Assembly: GCA_011526085.1 (NCBI GenBank)
Contig: WYBC01000016.1
Coordinates: forward strand, 62,001 to 126,000
Direction of reading: 5' to 3'
Source: Lysobacter sp.
GTDB taxonomy: Bacteria > Pseudomonadota > Gammaproteobacteria > Xanthomonadales > Xanthomonadaceae
DNA length: 64,000 bases
The notes below the pieces were generated by a model. That model saw nothing but the letters and a program-made list of their open reading frames with translations. It was not told the DNA's origin and did no database searches. Positions 26,447-34,484 of this stretch are shown here, one piece after another (position 1 is the stretch's first letter; each line of letters opens with the position of its first letter). The position numbers and the translations under genes are program-made.

Positions 26447-27325
26447 TCAGGGACCGAACTTCACGTCCGACGCCGGCACGACCAGCACGCCGATGAACCC
26501 CATGCCCTGGGCAAGATACTTGCCGGGCGCGAGCGCGCGCACGATCACGCGCTCCTCGGTGCGGAGCACATGCTCGTACTTCACCATCCCGGCGAAACGC
26601 GGCGACAGCGCTTCGATCTTCGCGTGCTGTTTCGAGAACCCGATGAGCTGGCCGGCGATGTCGGCCGTCATCGCATCGAGCGCGTTCGCGTAGGCGCTCT
26701 GCAGGCCCCATTCGAGATTGCGCAGCGGGTCGCCGGAGAGCCCCTGCGTCGCGTCGGCGAGCGGCACGCGTCCCTGCATCAGCGCGCTGTAGCGGCCGCG
26801 CCATTCGCCGATCGACACGTCGACGATCGCCCAGAAGATCAGACGCTCGTTGGCGTCGCGGGTGACGAACAGACTGGGCGTCAGTTCGGCTTCGACCGTG
26901 GCGCCTGCGACCGCGGGTCGCGCCGCCAGCGCGCGCCCCAGCAGATCGTCCGGCGTGAACGGAAACTTGCCGCGCAGCGCCGCCGACTCGCGCTCGTTGG
27001 CGTTCTGGATCGCCTTCGCGTTCGCGGCCGCGCCCAGCGGACCGAGCAGCAGGCCGGTCGCCAGACCGCCGCCGCCGAAATCCTGGCGGTAGCTGATGCG
27101 ACGCGCATCGTCCAGATAGAGCGTGTTGGTGGCGACGAGCAGACCGCGCTTCGGCTTCGCATCCGCCGGGACCGCATCCGCCGGTACCGGCGCCGCCACC
27201 TTGAACGTCAGCCCTTCGGCGATCGCCGGCGTCGGCGGCATCGCATAGTCCAGCTTGCGGGCGACGGCGTGTCCCGTCGCGAAGTTCGCCGCCAGCAGGA
27301 CAAGCAGACAGAGGGTATTGCGCAT
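26447..27325 (-). CDS. Exported hypothetical protein
   Basis: 292 residues with a signal peptide (CLLVLLAANFATGHAVA). The mature protein has a short GGGGLATGLLLGPLGAAANA segment that could be a glycine-zipper-like membrane-active stretch, then an alpha/beta domain. No family recognised. Located divergently from the next small exported protein, with 312 bases between. Confidence 0.7.
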   Translation of the reverse strand: MRNTLCLLVLLAANFATGHAVARKLDYAMPPTPAIAEGLTFKVAAPVPADAVPADAKPKRGLLVATNTLYLDDARRISYRQDFGGGGLATGLLLGPLGAAANAKAIQNANERESAALRGKFPFTPDDLLGRALAARPAVAGATVEAELTPSLFVTRDANERLIFWAIVDVSIGEWRGRYSALMQGRVPLADATQGLSGDPLRNLEWGLQSAYANALDAMTADIAGQLIGFSKQHAKIEALSPRFAGMVKYEHVLRTEERVIVRALAPGKYLAQGMGFIGVLVVPASDVKFGP

Positions 27326-27637
27326 GGTCCGATCCCGTGAATTCGAATGCCGCGGATTTTCGCATATCGGGAGATCGCGTCGGTTGGCGGTCCGCCACAC
27401 CGCAACGGACTTTCGCGGGGCGGATTCATGCCCGCCTCGCGAGCTCAAAAATTGAACCTGGCCCCGTGATTCGCCGATTCTTCTTCGGGTGGCATGCGAT
27501 TGACAGTGCCACAGCCCAGGCGCATCGTTGAACCGGTGCTGATGATGGCCGCAACGGCAGGACATGCGGATCGAGTCGACCGAGGTGCGCCGGACCGCAC
27601 CAATCACCAGTCAACACGCACGAGAAAGGACACTCTC
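27326..27637. other. Divergent intergenic region
   Basis: 312 bases between two outward-reading genes; it should contain both promoters. A TTGACA occurs near 27500 but no matching -10 box is evident. Confidence 0.4.
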
Positions 27638-28024
27638 ATGAAGTCGAAGACGCTTATCAAGGCAGGAGTCACAACATTCGGATTGCTGATGTTGGGCGTG
27701 GCGTTCGCCGCGACCTATTCCGGGAACAGCTACATCAGGACCGATGGCACGATGATCACGGGCTACGGTTATACCAGCAACACCGTGTTGTCGACCTGGA
27801 TCAGCACGCAATGCAATCTCATCGTTCCCGGCTGGGGCAGCGCCGCAACCGGCGGGTATTATTCGGCGACGAACACACGAGGGCCCGTCTGGGGCTATGC
27901 CGAAACGGCGCAGCTCTACCACCGCGGAGAGCGGATGTACGCGACCTGCACGCACCGCCTCACGGTGAACAACGTCCTGCAGCCGGTCTGGACGTCAAAG
28001 TCGGCCACGATCACGATCCCGTGA
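27638..28024 (+). CDS. Small exported protein
   Basis: 128 residues with signal peptide ending GVAFAA. The mature part is Tyr/Gly/Thr-rich (GYGYTSNTVLSTWISTQC) with two Cys, suggesting a compact secreted beta-domain. No family recognised. GAAAGGAC precedes the ATG. Confidence 0.72.
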   Translation: MKSKTLIKAGVTTFGLLMLGVAFAATYSGNSYIRTDGTMITGYGYTSNTVLSTWISTQCNLIVPGWGSAATGGYYSATNTRGPVWGYAETAQLYHRGERMYATCTHRLTVNNVLQPVWTSKSATITIP

Positions 28025-28034
28025 TTCGTCCCGT

Positions 28035-28061
28035 CGGGCCCGCACCTCGGGAGCGGGCCCG
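28035..28061 (+). terminator. Possible terminator after the small exported protein
   Basis: A 9-bp GC stem (CGGGCCCGC/GCGGGCCCG) starts 10 bases after the stop codon, followed by GCTTCACTT, only weakly T-rich. Confidence 0.45.
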
Positions 28062-28156
28062 GCTTCACTTCGATGCACGTCCGCACGGGACTGCGTCGGC
28101 ACCGCGGGGCGCATGAGCCGAAGGTGTCATACGTTCAGGCGTGTTCAACAGAATAT

Positions 28157-28714
28157 CTACTCTGCCCCCTGTTTTTCCCCGGGCATAAATTGATGAATCG
28201 CCCCTTCCAGCTTCGACGGAGACTCGGCCGAGATCGCCCATGGCGCATCCAGTCGCTCGGGCGGATCCGCCGCTTCGATCACGATCTTCATGATCTCGCA
28301 GCACGCGCCGTCTTCGGTCAACCCCGCATGCAACTTCTGCGAATCCTCCAAGGAAACCATCTTCGGCAGATCAGCGGGGAGCGATGCGAGGCGGGACTTG
28401 ATCTCGCCAACATCCCATCCGAATGCGCCACGCAAACGTTTCATCACCTTCACTGGCTCGGGGCCCAGCCCGCCCAGACAAAGGAAAAACTCGTGGCGGC
28501 CATGATTGATCGGCCCCAGAGGCTCGAATGAAGATCTTGCGTTCAAACGACCGCACAATGCGCAGCGGAGAAACGGCAACGTTCTGCAGGGCCGGATGGA
28601 ATCCCCATCGCTCCAGGCGAGCCTCAGGCAGGGCATCGAGGAGGCGATGACGGAATCCCGATTGAGACCCCCGCATTCCGGGCAGCGCAGGATGATGTCA
28701 ACAACAGAGGTCAT
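28157..28714 (-). CDS. Zinc-ribbon protein with ribosomal L7/L12 C-terminal-like domain
   Basis: 185 residues. The N terminus has two CxxC knuckles, Cys11/Cys14 (CPECGG) and Cys51/Cys54 (CALCGR), that can form a zinc ribbon. Residues about 78-145 follow the L7/L12 C-terminal domain pattern: LGPEPVKVMKRLRGAFGWDVGEIK, then the SLEDSQKLHAGLTEDGACCEI helix-strand, as in VIKVIRxxTGLGLKEAK...AExxKxxLExAGAxVEI. I read it as a stand-alone regulator or binding protein, not a ribosomal subunit. GGAG lies upstream of the ATG. Confidence 0.6.
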   Translation of the reverse strand: MTSVVDIILRCPECGGLNRDSVIASSMPCLRLAWSDGDSIRPCRTLPFLRCALCGRLNARSSFEPLGPINHGRHEFFLCLGGLGPEPVKVMKRLRGAFGWDVGEIKSRLASLPADLPKMVSLEDSQKLHAGLTEDGACCEIMKIVIEAADPPERLDAPWAISAESPSKLEGAIHQFMPGEKQGAE

Positions 28715-28755
28715 ATCGGTACTCCGGCACACACCACGAACAGCTCCGTAGTTTC

Positions 28756-28867
28756 GTAGGGTGGGGTGAGCGCAGCGATGCCCACCATCCCGACGCATCA
28801 GACCCCGAGAACATCAAGCGACACCGGCGCTTCATGGGTGGGCATCGCTGCGCTCACCCCACCCTAC
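28756..28867. repeat. Long inverted repeat (GTAGGGTGGGGTGAGCGCAG type)
   Basis: A 31-base arm beginning GTAGGGTGGGGTGAGCGCAG pairs perfectly with its reverse complement ending CTGCGCTCACCCCACCCTAC, around about 50 bases. Same element class as intergenic 'GTAGGGTGGG' repeats in many proteobacteria. Confidence 0.85.
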
Positions 28868-28959
28868 AAGTCCACCTTACGCGCTATTTTTCCCCGCTAT
28901 TGGGTCAGCTTGTCGCCTTTGATTTCGGCACGCCTGCCGTGTTGTCCGCCTCGGCATCG

Positions 28960-29176
28960 GCGGGCCCAGGGCCCGCCCTACGAAAAGCATTTTCTTGCCC
29001 GGCTGTAGGGCGGGCTCAAGCCCGCCTTACGAGTTATTAGCGCGCGCGTACCTTTGCCGTAGAACCGCAGGACGCATAAGCCGAAGGCTTCATGCGCCAT
29101 GACACAGAAGAGTTGCGGCGATCCGAAAGAAGGCGCGTAACGCTTCGATTATGCGCTCTACAACAGCGTATGCGCC
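28960..29176. repeat. Cluster of short palindromes beside the AT-rich gene
   Basis: Three element types in 217 bases: GGCGGGCCCAGGGCCCGCC (28960-28979), GTAGGGCGGGCTCAAGCCCGC to 29030, and GCATAAGCCGAAGGCTTCATGCGC (29074-29097) followed by the GGCGCGTAACGCTTCGATTATGCGC palindrome (29132-29157). A decayed copy of the third, GCATGAGCCGAAGGTGTCAT, lies at 28111-28130 across the neighbouring gene. The cluster marks the border of an AT-richer gene. Confidence 0.7.
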
Positions 29177-29205
29177 TTAGGGCGTTATCACCTAGCCCTC
29201 ATTCT

Positions 29206-30312
29206 TTAAGCCTCCGAGGGAAATAACTGGCCATCAATTTGATTCAGGAACTCCCCCCTTTTGATAAGAAGATTGATGCACTTGGCAACCTGGCCGGGCG
29301 AGACTCCAATCTTTTCAGCAACTTCCTTGTGCGCGCCAGTTGGCCAAGGTTGCGACGGCATTAACGACTTTACTTGCGCGAGAAGCTCTTCATCAAATTC
29401 AACAACAATCCCAAGATCACTCGGCAAGTCAGGGAGAGCGCCCGACTCCTTCATTTCCTGCCAGGTAGATTCAATGTATTTCTTCCACTCCTCCCCATCC
29501 CATTGCTGCATTGCCCGGAATTGCTCTTGGCTAAGCTGAACTCTAAGAATCCTTGACCAAGCATCGCTGGTACCACCCAAGCCTTGGAAGTAAGGAAAAA
29601 GTTCTTTTCTAAAAACCCTCCCAACGATCACTTTTTTAATCGTCAAAACTCGCTCTTTGAATTGCCTATTCAGCTTATGTGACGCCGAAGACGCAATTGC
29701 ACTGCGCAAATCACGCACCTCCTGCGCTAATGCACGAAGCAGGGAATCTTCGCCCAGCGACTCTGAAGCAGCCGCAATAGTTGCAATTCTTCCAACGGCC
29801 TCCATAGGTCGATAGTAACGCCCCTGTTGAGCCGCATTAATAAATGCCACAAGCCGCTTCCGATTCACATCAAGATCAACCAGATCTCGCTCCTCCATGA
29901 TAATTCGCTGGTTACTGACATCAAAAGGCAGTCGCTGCCCCTTCCAAGCCATCATCACTAACGGCAGCCCCAAAGCATGCCGAATTCCCAGCTCGTACAT
30001 GACATTTGGATTCGGCTCATCCTCAGGATCAACACCCGCAAGATCAACAACCACCATAGGATCAAGGGCCAAGTGGGCTCGAATCTCATCATTGATCGCA
30101 CCCGGCTGCTCCTCTGCAGCAGCCAGTTTGGGCTCATATCCCGCCTCGATAATCGCGGGTTTAATTACTACCTCATACCAGCCCTTAAACCACTTTTGTT
30201 CGGACGAGTCTCGCCCAAATGGCATCACCACAAAGCAGTGCCTTTCATGACCTGTAGCAGGCACAGTCACTGCCGGCGAAGAATCCTCATGAGAATTTTC
30301 CGCGCCCATCAT
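29206..30312 (-). CDS. TIR/deoxyribosyltransferase-like effector with winged-helix tail, probable acquired gene
   Basis: About 368 residues. The N terminus (HCFVVMPFGRD, IIEAGYEPKLA, VVVDLAGVDPEDEPNPNVMYELGIRHALGLPLVMM, LPFDVSNQRII) is the Rossmann-like pattern of nucleoside-2-deoxyribosyltransferase/TIR-related NAD(P)-processing or nucleotide-sensing proteins often met in antiphage systems. The middle is helical. The end (HKEVAEKIGVSPGQVAKCINLLIKRGEF) is a winged helix. GC content is visibly lower than all neighbours. A GGAG-rich site lies just before the ATG pair at 30309-30312; a GTG at 30330 is the alternative. Defence function is inference. Confidence 0.7.
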   Translation of the reverse strand: MMGAENSHEDSSPAVTVPATGHERHCFVVMPFGRDSSEQKWFKGWYEVVIKPAIIEAGYEPKLAAAEEQPGAINDEIRAHLALDPMVVVDLAGVDPEDEPNPNVMYELGIRHALGLPLVMMAWKGQRLPFDVSNQRIIMEERDLVDLDVNRKRLVAFINAAQQGRYYRPMEAVGRIATIAAASESLGEDSLLRALAQEVRDLRSAIASSASHKLNRQFKERVLTIKKVIVGRVFRKELFPYFQGLGGTSDAWSRILRVQLSQEQFRAMQQWDGEEWKKYIESTWQEMKESGALPDLPSDLGIVVEFDEELLAQVKSLMPSQPWPTGAHKEVAEKIGVSPGQVAKCINLLIKRGEFLNQIDGQLFPSEA

Positions 30313-30533
30313 CCCTCTCCTTTTTGCCACAAGAATTCAAGACAAAGTCCATGAGCCTTCTAATCCTAATAGCTCATAAGCAGGGTCAATGACGCAGCCT
30401 ACATTCGCCCCATCCAACACCTTTACCCGCGCAAGCGAAGAACACCTGGGATATCGCGAGATGCATATTCCACTTCGTTCCGGCTGTGCACTCAGCGCTC
30501 AGCCGGGCTACAAAATTTCGGACAAAGCGGCAA

Positions 30534-31931
30534 TCAATGCCCCCCATCCAACGCCTTCAACTCGCTCACAAGCTGATTCGCCATCTCCGCCCCATCGCCG
30601 TACAACATCCGCGTGTTGTCCGCGTAGAACAGCGCATTCTCGATGCCGGCGAACCCGGTGCCCTTGCCGCGCTTGATGACGATGGTGTTCTTCGAATTGA
30701 CCACGTCCAGGATCGGCATGCCGTAGATCGGTGAGTTGGGGTCGGTCTTGGCGACGGGGTTGACCACGTCGTTCGCGCCGATCACCAGCGAGACGTCGGT
30801 GTTCGCGAATTCGGGGTTGATGTCGTCCATGTCCACGATCAGGTCGTAGGGCACGCCGGCTTCGGCGAGCAGCACGTTCATGTGGCCGGGCATGCGGCCT
30901 GCGACCGGATGGATCGCGAACTTCACCTTCACGCCGCGTTCGATCAGGCGCTGGCTGAGTTCCCAGATCTTGTGCTGCGCCTGGGCGACCGCGAGGCCGT
31001 AGCCCGGCACGATCACCACGCGTTCGGCGAAGGCCATCATCGCGGCCACGTCGCTGGCGTCGATGGGTTTCTGGCTGCCTTCGATGGCCGCCGCTTCACC
31101 TGTCGCCCCGAAGTTGGAGAACAGCACCGAGTTGATCGAGCGGTTCATCGCCTTGGCCATGAGCTTGGTCAGCAGCATGCCCGCGGCGCCGACCATCATG
31201 CCGGCGATGATCAGGGCCTCGTTGCCCAGCACGTAGCCTTCGAACGCGACCGCGAGGCCGGTGAAGGCGTTGTAGAGCGAGATCACCACCGGCATGTCGG
31301 CGCCGCCGATGGGCAGGGTCATCAGCACGCCCAGCGCCAGCGCGGCGACGAAGAACGCGATGATGTACGGCACCTGCAGGGTGGTGAGGGCGAGCACGCC
31401 CAGCACGACCGCGGCGATGGCGACCAGGGCGTTGAAGATCTGCTGGCCCGGGAAGGTGTAGCGCTTGTCCATGCGGCCGTCGAGCTTGGCCCAGGCGATG
31501 ACGGAGCCGGTGAGCGAGACCGCGCCGATCAGCGCGCCGACCACCGCAAGACCGAGGGTCACCATGTTCGGCGCCTTGCCTTCGGCCGAGAAGCGCAGCA
31601 GTTCCACCGCGCCGATGGCCGCGGCCGAGCCGCCGCCCATGCCGTTGAACAGGGCGACCATCTGCGGCATGTCGGTGATGGCGACCTTCTTGCCCCAGAC
31701 CCAGTTGACGACGAGGCCCAGCGCGATGGCCAGGGCGATGAGCGGGATGTTGTGCAGGCCGGGGAGGAAGAAGGTGGCGGCGGTGGCCAGCACCATGCCT
31801 ACGCCGGCCCACTGGATGCCGCTGCGCGCGGTCTTCGGCGAGGCCATGCGCTGCAGGCCGAGCAGGAACAGGGTGGCGGCGACGAAATAGCTGATCTTGA
31901 CCAGCAGCGACAGCAGTTCGGGCGTGCTCAT
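30534..31931 (-). CDS. pntB: NAD(P) transhydrogenase subunit beta
   Basis: 465 residues. The N-terminal two thirds are the membrane proton channel (about nine helices) and the C-terminal part is the NADP(H)-binding domain III: VIVPGYGLAVAQAQHK, GRMPGHMNVLLAEAGVPYD, ANDVVNP and IVIKRG-KGTGFAGI, matching PntB. The complex couples hydride transfer from NADH to NADP+ to proton entry. It overlaps the upstream subunit by ATGA. No terminator was evident downstream. Confidence 0.97.
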   Translation of the reverse strand: MSTPELLSLLVKISYFVAATLFLLGLQRMASPKTARSGIQWAGVGMVLATAATFFLPGLHNIPLIALAIALGLVVNWVWGKKVAITDMPQMVALFNGMGGGSAAAIGAVELLRFSAEGKAPNMVTLGLAVVGALIGAVSLTGSVIAWAKLDGRMDKRYTFPGQQIFNALVAIAAVVLGVLALTTLQVPYIIAFFVAALALGVLMTLPIGGADMPVVISLYNAFTGLAVAFEGYVLGNEALIIAGMMVGAAGMLLTKLMAKAMNRSINSVLFSNFGATGEAAAIEGSQKPIDASDVAAMMAFAERVVIVPGYGLAVAQAQHKIWELSQRLIERGVKVKFAIHPVAGRMPGHMNVLLAEAGVPYDLIVDMDDINPEFANTDVSLVIGANDVVNPVAKTDPNSPIYGMPILDVVNSKNTIVIKRGKGTGFAGIENALFYADNTRMLYGDGAEMANQLVSELKALDGGH

Positions 31932-32233
31932 GCCTTGTCTCCCTTGCCGTCGGGCTTCTTCGAGGACTTGAACATGTCGAGCATGCGTTCGGTGACGACA
32001 TAGCCGCCGGCCGCGTTGCCGGCGCCGAGCAGGACGGCGACGAAGCCCACCGCCTTCTCCAGCGTGGTGTCGGCGTGGCCGAGCACGACCATGGCGCCGA
32101 TCAGCACGATGCCATGGATGAAGTTGCTGCCCGACATCAGCGGGGTGTGCAGGATCACCGGCACGCGCGAAATGATCACATGGCCGGCGATGGCCGCCAG
32201 CATGAAGATGTACAGCGCCACAAAACCATCCAC
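31928..32233 (-). CDS. pntAB: NAD(P) transhydrogenase subunit alpha, membrane part
   Basis: 101 residues starting at a GTG (VDGFVALYIFMLAAIAGHV), the separate membrane portion of a three-gene transhydrogenase: three helices with PVILHTPLMSGSNFIHG. It overlaps pntB. Its usual upstream partner, the NAD-binding alpha part (pntAA), is absent: the region upstream holds unrelated plus-strand genes. Confidence 0.9.
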   Translation of the reverse strand: MDGFVALYIFMLAAIAGHVIISRVPVILHTPLMSGSNFIHGIVLIGAMVVLGHADTTLEKAVGFVAVLLGAGNAAGGYVVTERMLDMFKSSKKPDGKGDKA

Positions 32234-32377
32234 GTTCGTCGTCCTGTTCGGGGGTCTGCCCGCATCATAACCGGCTGATGAATACGGCGGGTGGCTGTCA
32301 ACCGCCGCGCCACGGGGGCGTTTCCTGTCCCGCCGGCCGGCATGCGAACCCCGCCTCCCATCCCCGAAGGACAGCCC

Positions 32378-32710
32378 ATGAAATCCCTCATCGCCTCCTG
32401 CCTCCTCCTGGCCTCGCTGGCCGCCGGCACCGCCCTGGCCGCCGACCGCGGCGACCGCGTCGAACGCCGCTTCGATCGTCAGGGCGACCAGATCGACCGC
32501 CGCCTCGACCGCCGGGGCGACCGCATCGACGAGCGCCTGGACCACCGCGCCGAGATCGCCGAGAACCGCAGCCATGAGCGCCGCGCGACCTACTTCGACG
32601 ACCGCGGCGACCGCATCGAGAACCGTCTCGACCGCAAGGGCGACCATGCCGACAACCGTCTGGATCGCCGCGGCGAGCGCTTCGACCGCCGCTGGGACCG
32701 CCGTCATTGA
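32378..32710 (+). CDS. Exported Arg/Asp-rich repeat protein
   Basis: 110 residues with signal peptide ending GTALAA. The mature part consists of about nine tandem 7- to 8-residue units of the type (R/D)-x-x-(D/E)-R-R-G-D, for example DRRGDRIDERLDHR and DRRGERFDRRWD. Highly charged, with strong alternating basic and acidic residues, it probably forms a helical or extended coiled surface. AAGGAC precedes the ATG. Confidence 0.75.
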   Translation: MKSLIASCLLLASLAAGTALAADRGDRVERRFDRQGDQIDRRLDRRGDRIDERLDHRAEIAENRSHERRATYFDDRGDRIENRLDRKGDHADNRLDRRGERFDRRWDRRH

Positions 32711-32734
32711 GCCTGCGGACGGATCGATGCCCCC

Positions 32735-33367
32735 ATGGCGGACGGCAGCGCCCACGATGAGCGTTCCCCCTCTATGCTTTCCCGCGTGAGCCCGGATTCC
32801 GGACAACGCGTTCCCTCGGCCGTCTCCACCCCGGTGGCGGCCGAGGGCCTTTCTTTCGATGCCTTCCTCGAAGGCATCGCGACGCGTGCGTTCCGCTTCG
32901 CCGAACTGGGGCTGCGCCATCGCGAAGACGCGCTGGACGCGGTGCAGGACGCGATGATCAGGATGATGGGCTATCGCGAACGCCCCGCCGCGGAATGGAC
33001 GCCGCTGTTCTGGAGCATCCTGCGCAGCCGGATCGTGGACATGCAGCGGCGCGGCCTGTTCCGGATGCGCTGGCTGGTGCCGGCGCGGAGCGGACGCGAC
33101 GACGACGGGATCGACTGGGCCGACCAGGCCGCGGACACCGGCCCCGACCCGTCGGGCGCCCACGATCACCGCGAGGCGTACGACACCCTGGCCTCGGCCC
33201 TGCGCGCGCTGCCCGCGCGCCAGCGCGAGGCCTTCACCCTGCGGGTGCTGGAGGACTGCGATGTCGCCACCACCGCCCGCATCATGGGCTGCAGCGAAGG
33301 GTCGGTGAAAACCCACCTCTCCCGCGCCCGCGAGTCTTTGCAGAAGCAGTTGGAGGATTTCCGATGA
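32735..33367 (+). CDS. ECF-like RNA polymerase sigma factor
   Basis: 210 residues, sigma-70 region 2 (DALDAVQDAMIRMMGY, TPLFWSILRSRIVDMQRR) and region 4 (LPARQREAFTLRVLEDCDVATTARIMGCSEGSVKTHLSRARESL). It would direct RNA polymerase to stress promoters. The start is uncertain: an internal ATG at 32774 is also possible. It overlaps the next gene by ATGA, the usual sigma/anti-sigma arrangement. Confidence 0.9.
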   Translation: MADGSAHDERSPSMLSRVSPDSGQRVPSAVSTPVAAEGLSFDAFLEGIATRAFRFAELGLRHREDALDAVQDAMIRMMGYRERPAAEWTPLFWSILRSRIVDMQRRGLFRMRWLVPARSGRDDDGIDWADQAADTGPDPSGAHDHREAYDTLASALRALPARQREAFTLRVLEDCDVATTARIMGCSEGSVKTHLSRARESLQKQLEDFR

Positions 33368-33930
33368 CCTCGGACCACTCGCCCCATTCCCACGACCGCG
33401 ATCCGGCCCTGCCGTTCGAGGACGCCGCGCGCCGCGCGCATCGGGCCTCGCTCGATCGCCTGTCGCCGCGGGTCCGCGCGCAGTTGGCGCAGCGTCGTCG
33501 CGCCGCGCTGGCCGGGCCGCGCGATACCGGCATCAAGGCCTGGCCGATGCTGGCGCTGGGCAGCACCGCCGCGCTGGCGCTGGCCGTGGGCCTGTTCGCG
33601 CTGCGCGGTGCGGACGATGCCGCCACCGTGGCGCCGCCGGCGGTGGCGGTCGAACCCGACACCGCGCCGGCCGCGCTGCCGCAGGTCGCGCCAGAACAGG
33701 TGCCCGGGCAGGTGCCCGCGCAGACACCCGCCGTCGCGACGAACGACGGCCCCGCGACGGCGGCCGCGGACGCGCGCGTCGAGGTCGGCGCCCTGCCCGA
33801 CGATTTGCTCGCGGCGGAGTTCGCGGCCGGCGACCAGGCCGTGGGCCTCGATTCGCTCGAAGAAAATCCCGATTTCTACCTGTGGCTGGCCGCGAACGAA
33901 GGCCAGGCCGATGTCACGGAGGCGCTATGA
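33364..33930 (+). CDS. Single-span membrane protein, probable anti-sigma factor
   Basis: 188 residues: a short N-terminal cytoplasmic part (about 1-57), one membrane helix (about 58-80, LALGSTAALALAVGLFAL) and a Pro/Ala-rich periplasmic linker with an acidic end. No HxxxCxxC zinc anti-sigma motif. Its position directly overlapping the sigma gene and its topology make a regulator of the sigma factor likely. The stop overlaps the next gene. Confidence 0.75.
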   Translation: MTSDHSPHSHDRDPALPFEDAARRAHRASLDRLSPRVRAQLAQRRRAALAGPRDTGIKAWPMLALGSTAALALAVGLFALRGADDAATVAPPAVAVEPDTAPAALPQVAPEQVPGQVPAQTPAVATNDGPATAAADARVEVGALPDDLLAAEFAAGDQAVGLDSLEENPDFYLWLAANEGQADVTEAL

Positions 33931-34484
33931 GCCGCTCGTATCTGCCGCGCTTGCTGCTGTGCGCGGCGCTCGCCTGCAGCGGCATCGCCGCTGCGCAGAA
34001 CCGTCCGCCTCCGCCGCCTGCCGGCGCGCCCGCACGCAGCGCGACCGCGCTGCCGGAGTGGGACAAGCTCACGCCGGCGCAGCGCGAGGCGGTGATCGCG
34101 GTGGTCCGCGAACGCTGGAACAGCAAGCCGGGCGAACGCGAGCGGATGCTGCAGCACGCCCAGCGCTGGCGGCAGATGACGCCCGAGCAGCGGCGCGACG
34201 CGCAGCACGGCCAGCGCCGCTGGGAACAGATGTCGCCGGAAGAACGCAAGCGCGCGCGTGCGGCCTACGAACAGAGCCGCGGGCAGACGAAGGAACAGCG
34301 CGCGACCCTGCGCGGGCAGCTGAAGGCGATGCCGCCGGAACAGCGCGGCCCGCTGCGCGAGCACCTGCGGACGATGACGCCGGAACAGCGCGATGCGATG
34401 CATCGGCAATGGAACGCGATGACGCCCGAACAGCGCCGCGAATGGCTGCGCACGCATCGTCGGCGGAATGGGACAACGCCGTGA
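33927..34484 (+). CDS. Exported DUF3106-like protein
   Basis: 185 residues with a signal peptide (LLLCAALACSGIAAA). The mature part repeats (M/L)(T/S)PEQRxx(L/M)xxxxxRWxxM units, such as LTPAQREAVIAVV and MTPEQRRDAQHGQRRW, the DUF3106 pattern; the repeats resemble the heavy-metal-sensing CpxP/RcnB-type helical motif. Possibly a periplasmic stress protein under the sigma factor's control. Overlaps both neighbours. Confidence 0.82.
   Translation: MSRSYLPRLLLCAALACSGIAAAQNRPPPPPAGAPARSATALPEWDKLTPAQREAVIAVVRERWNSKPGERERMLQHAQRWRQMTPEQRRDAQHGQRRWEQMSPEERKRARAAYEQSRGQTKEQRATLRGQLKAMPPEQRGPLREHLRTMTPEQRDAMHRQWNAMTPEQRREWLRTHRRRNGTTP

Noticed and set aside
29132-29215. Possible integron attC-like site near GCGTTATCACCTAGCCC
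   Set aside because: The conserved RYYYAAC/GTTRRRY core pairs are not present in the right arrangement, and no integrase is in the window.
30331-30420. Weak promoter-like TTGACC with a downstream AT-rich patch before the effector gene
   Set aside because: No -10 box at acceptable spacing could be chosen.
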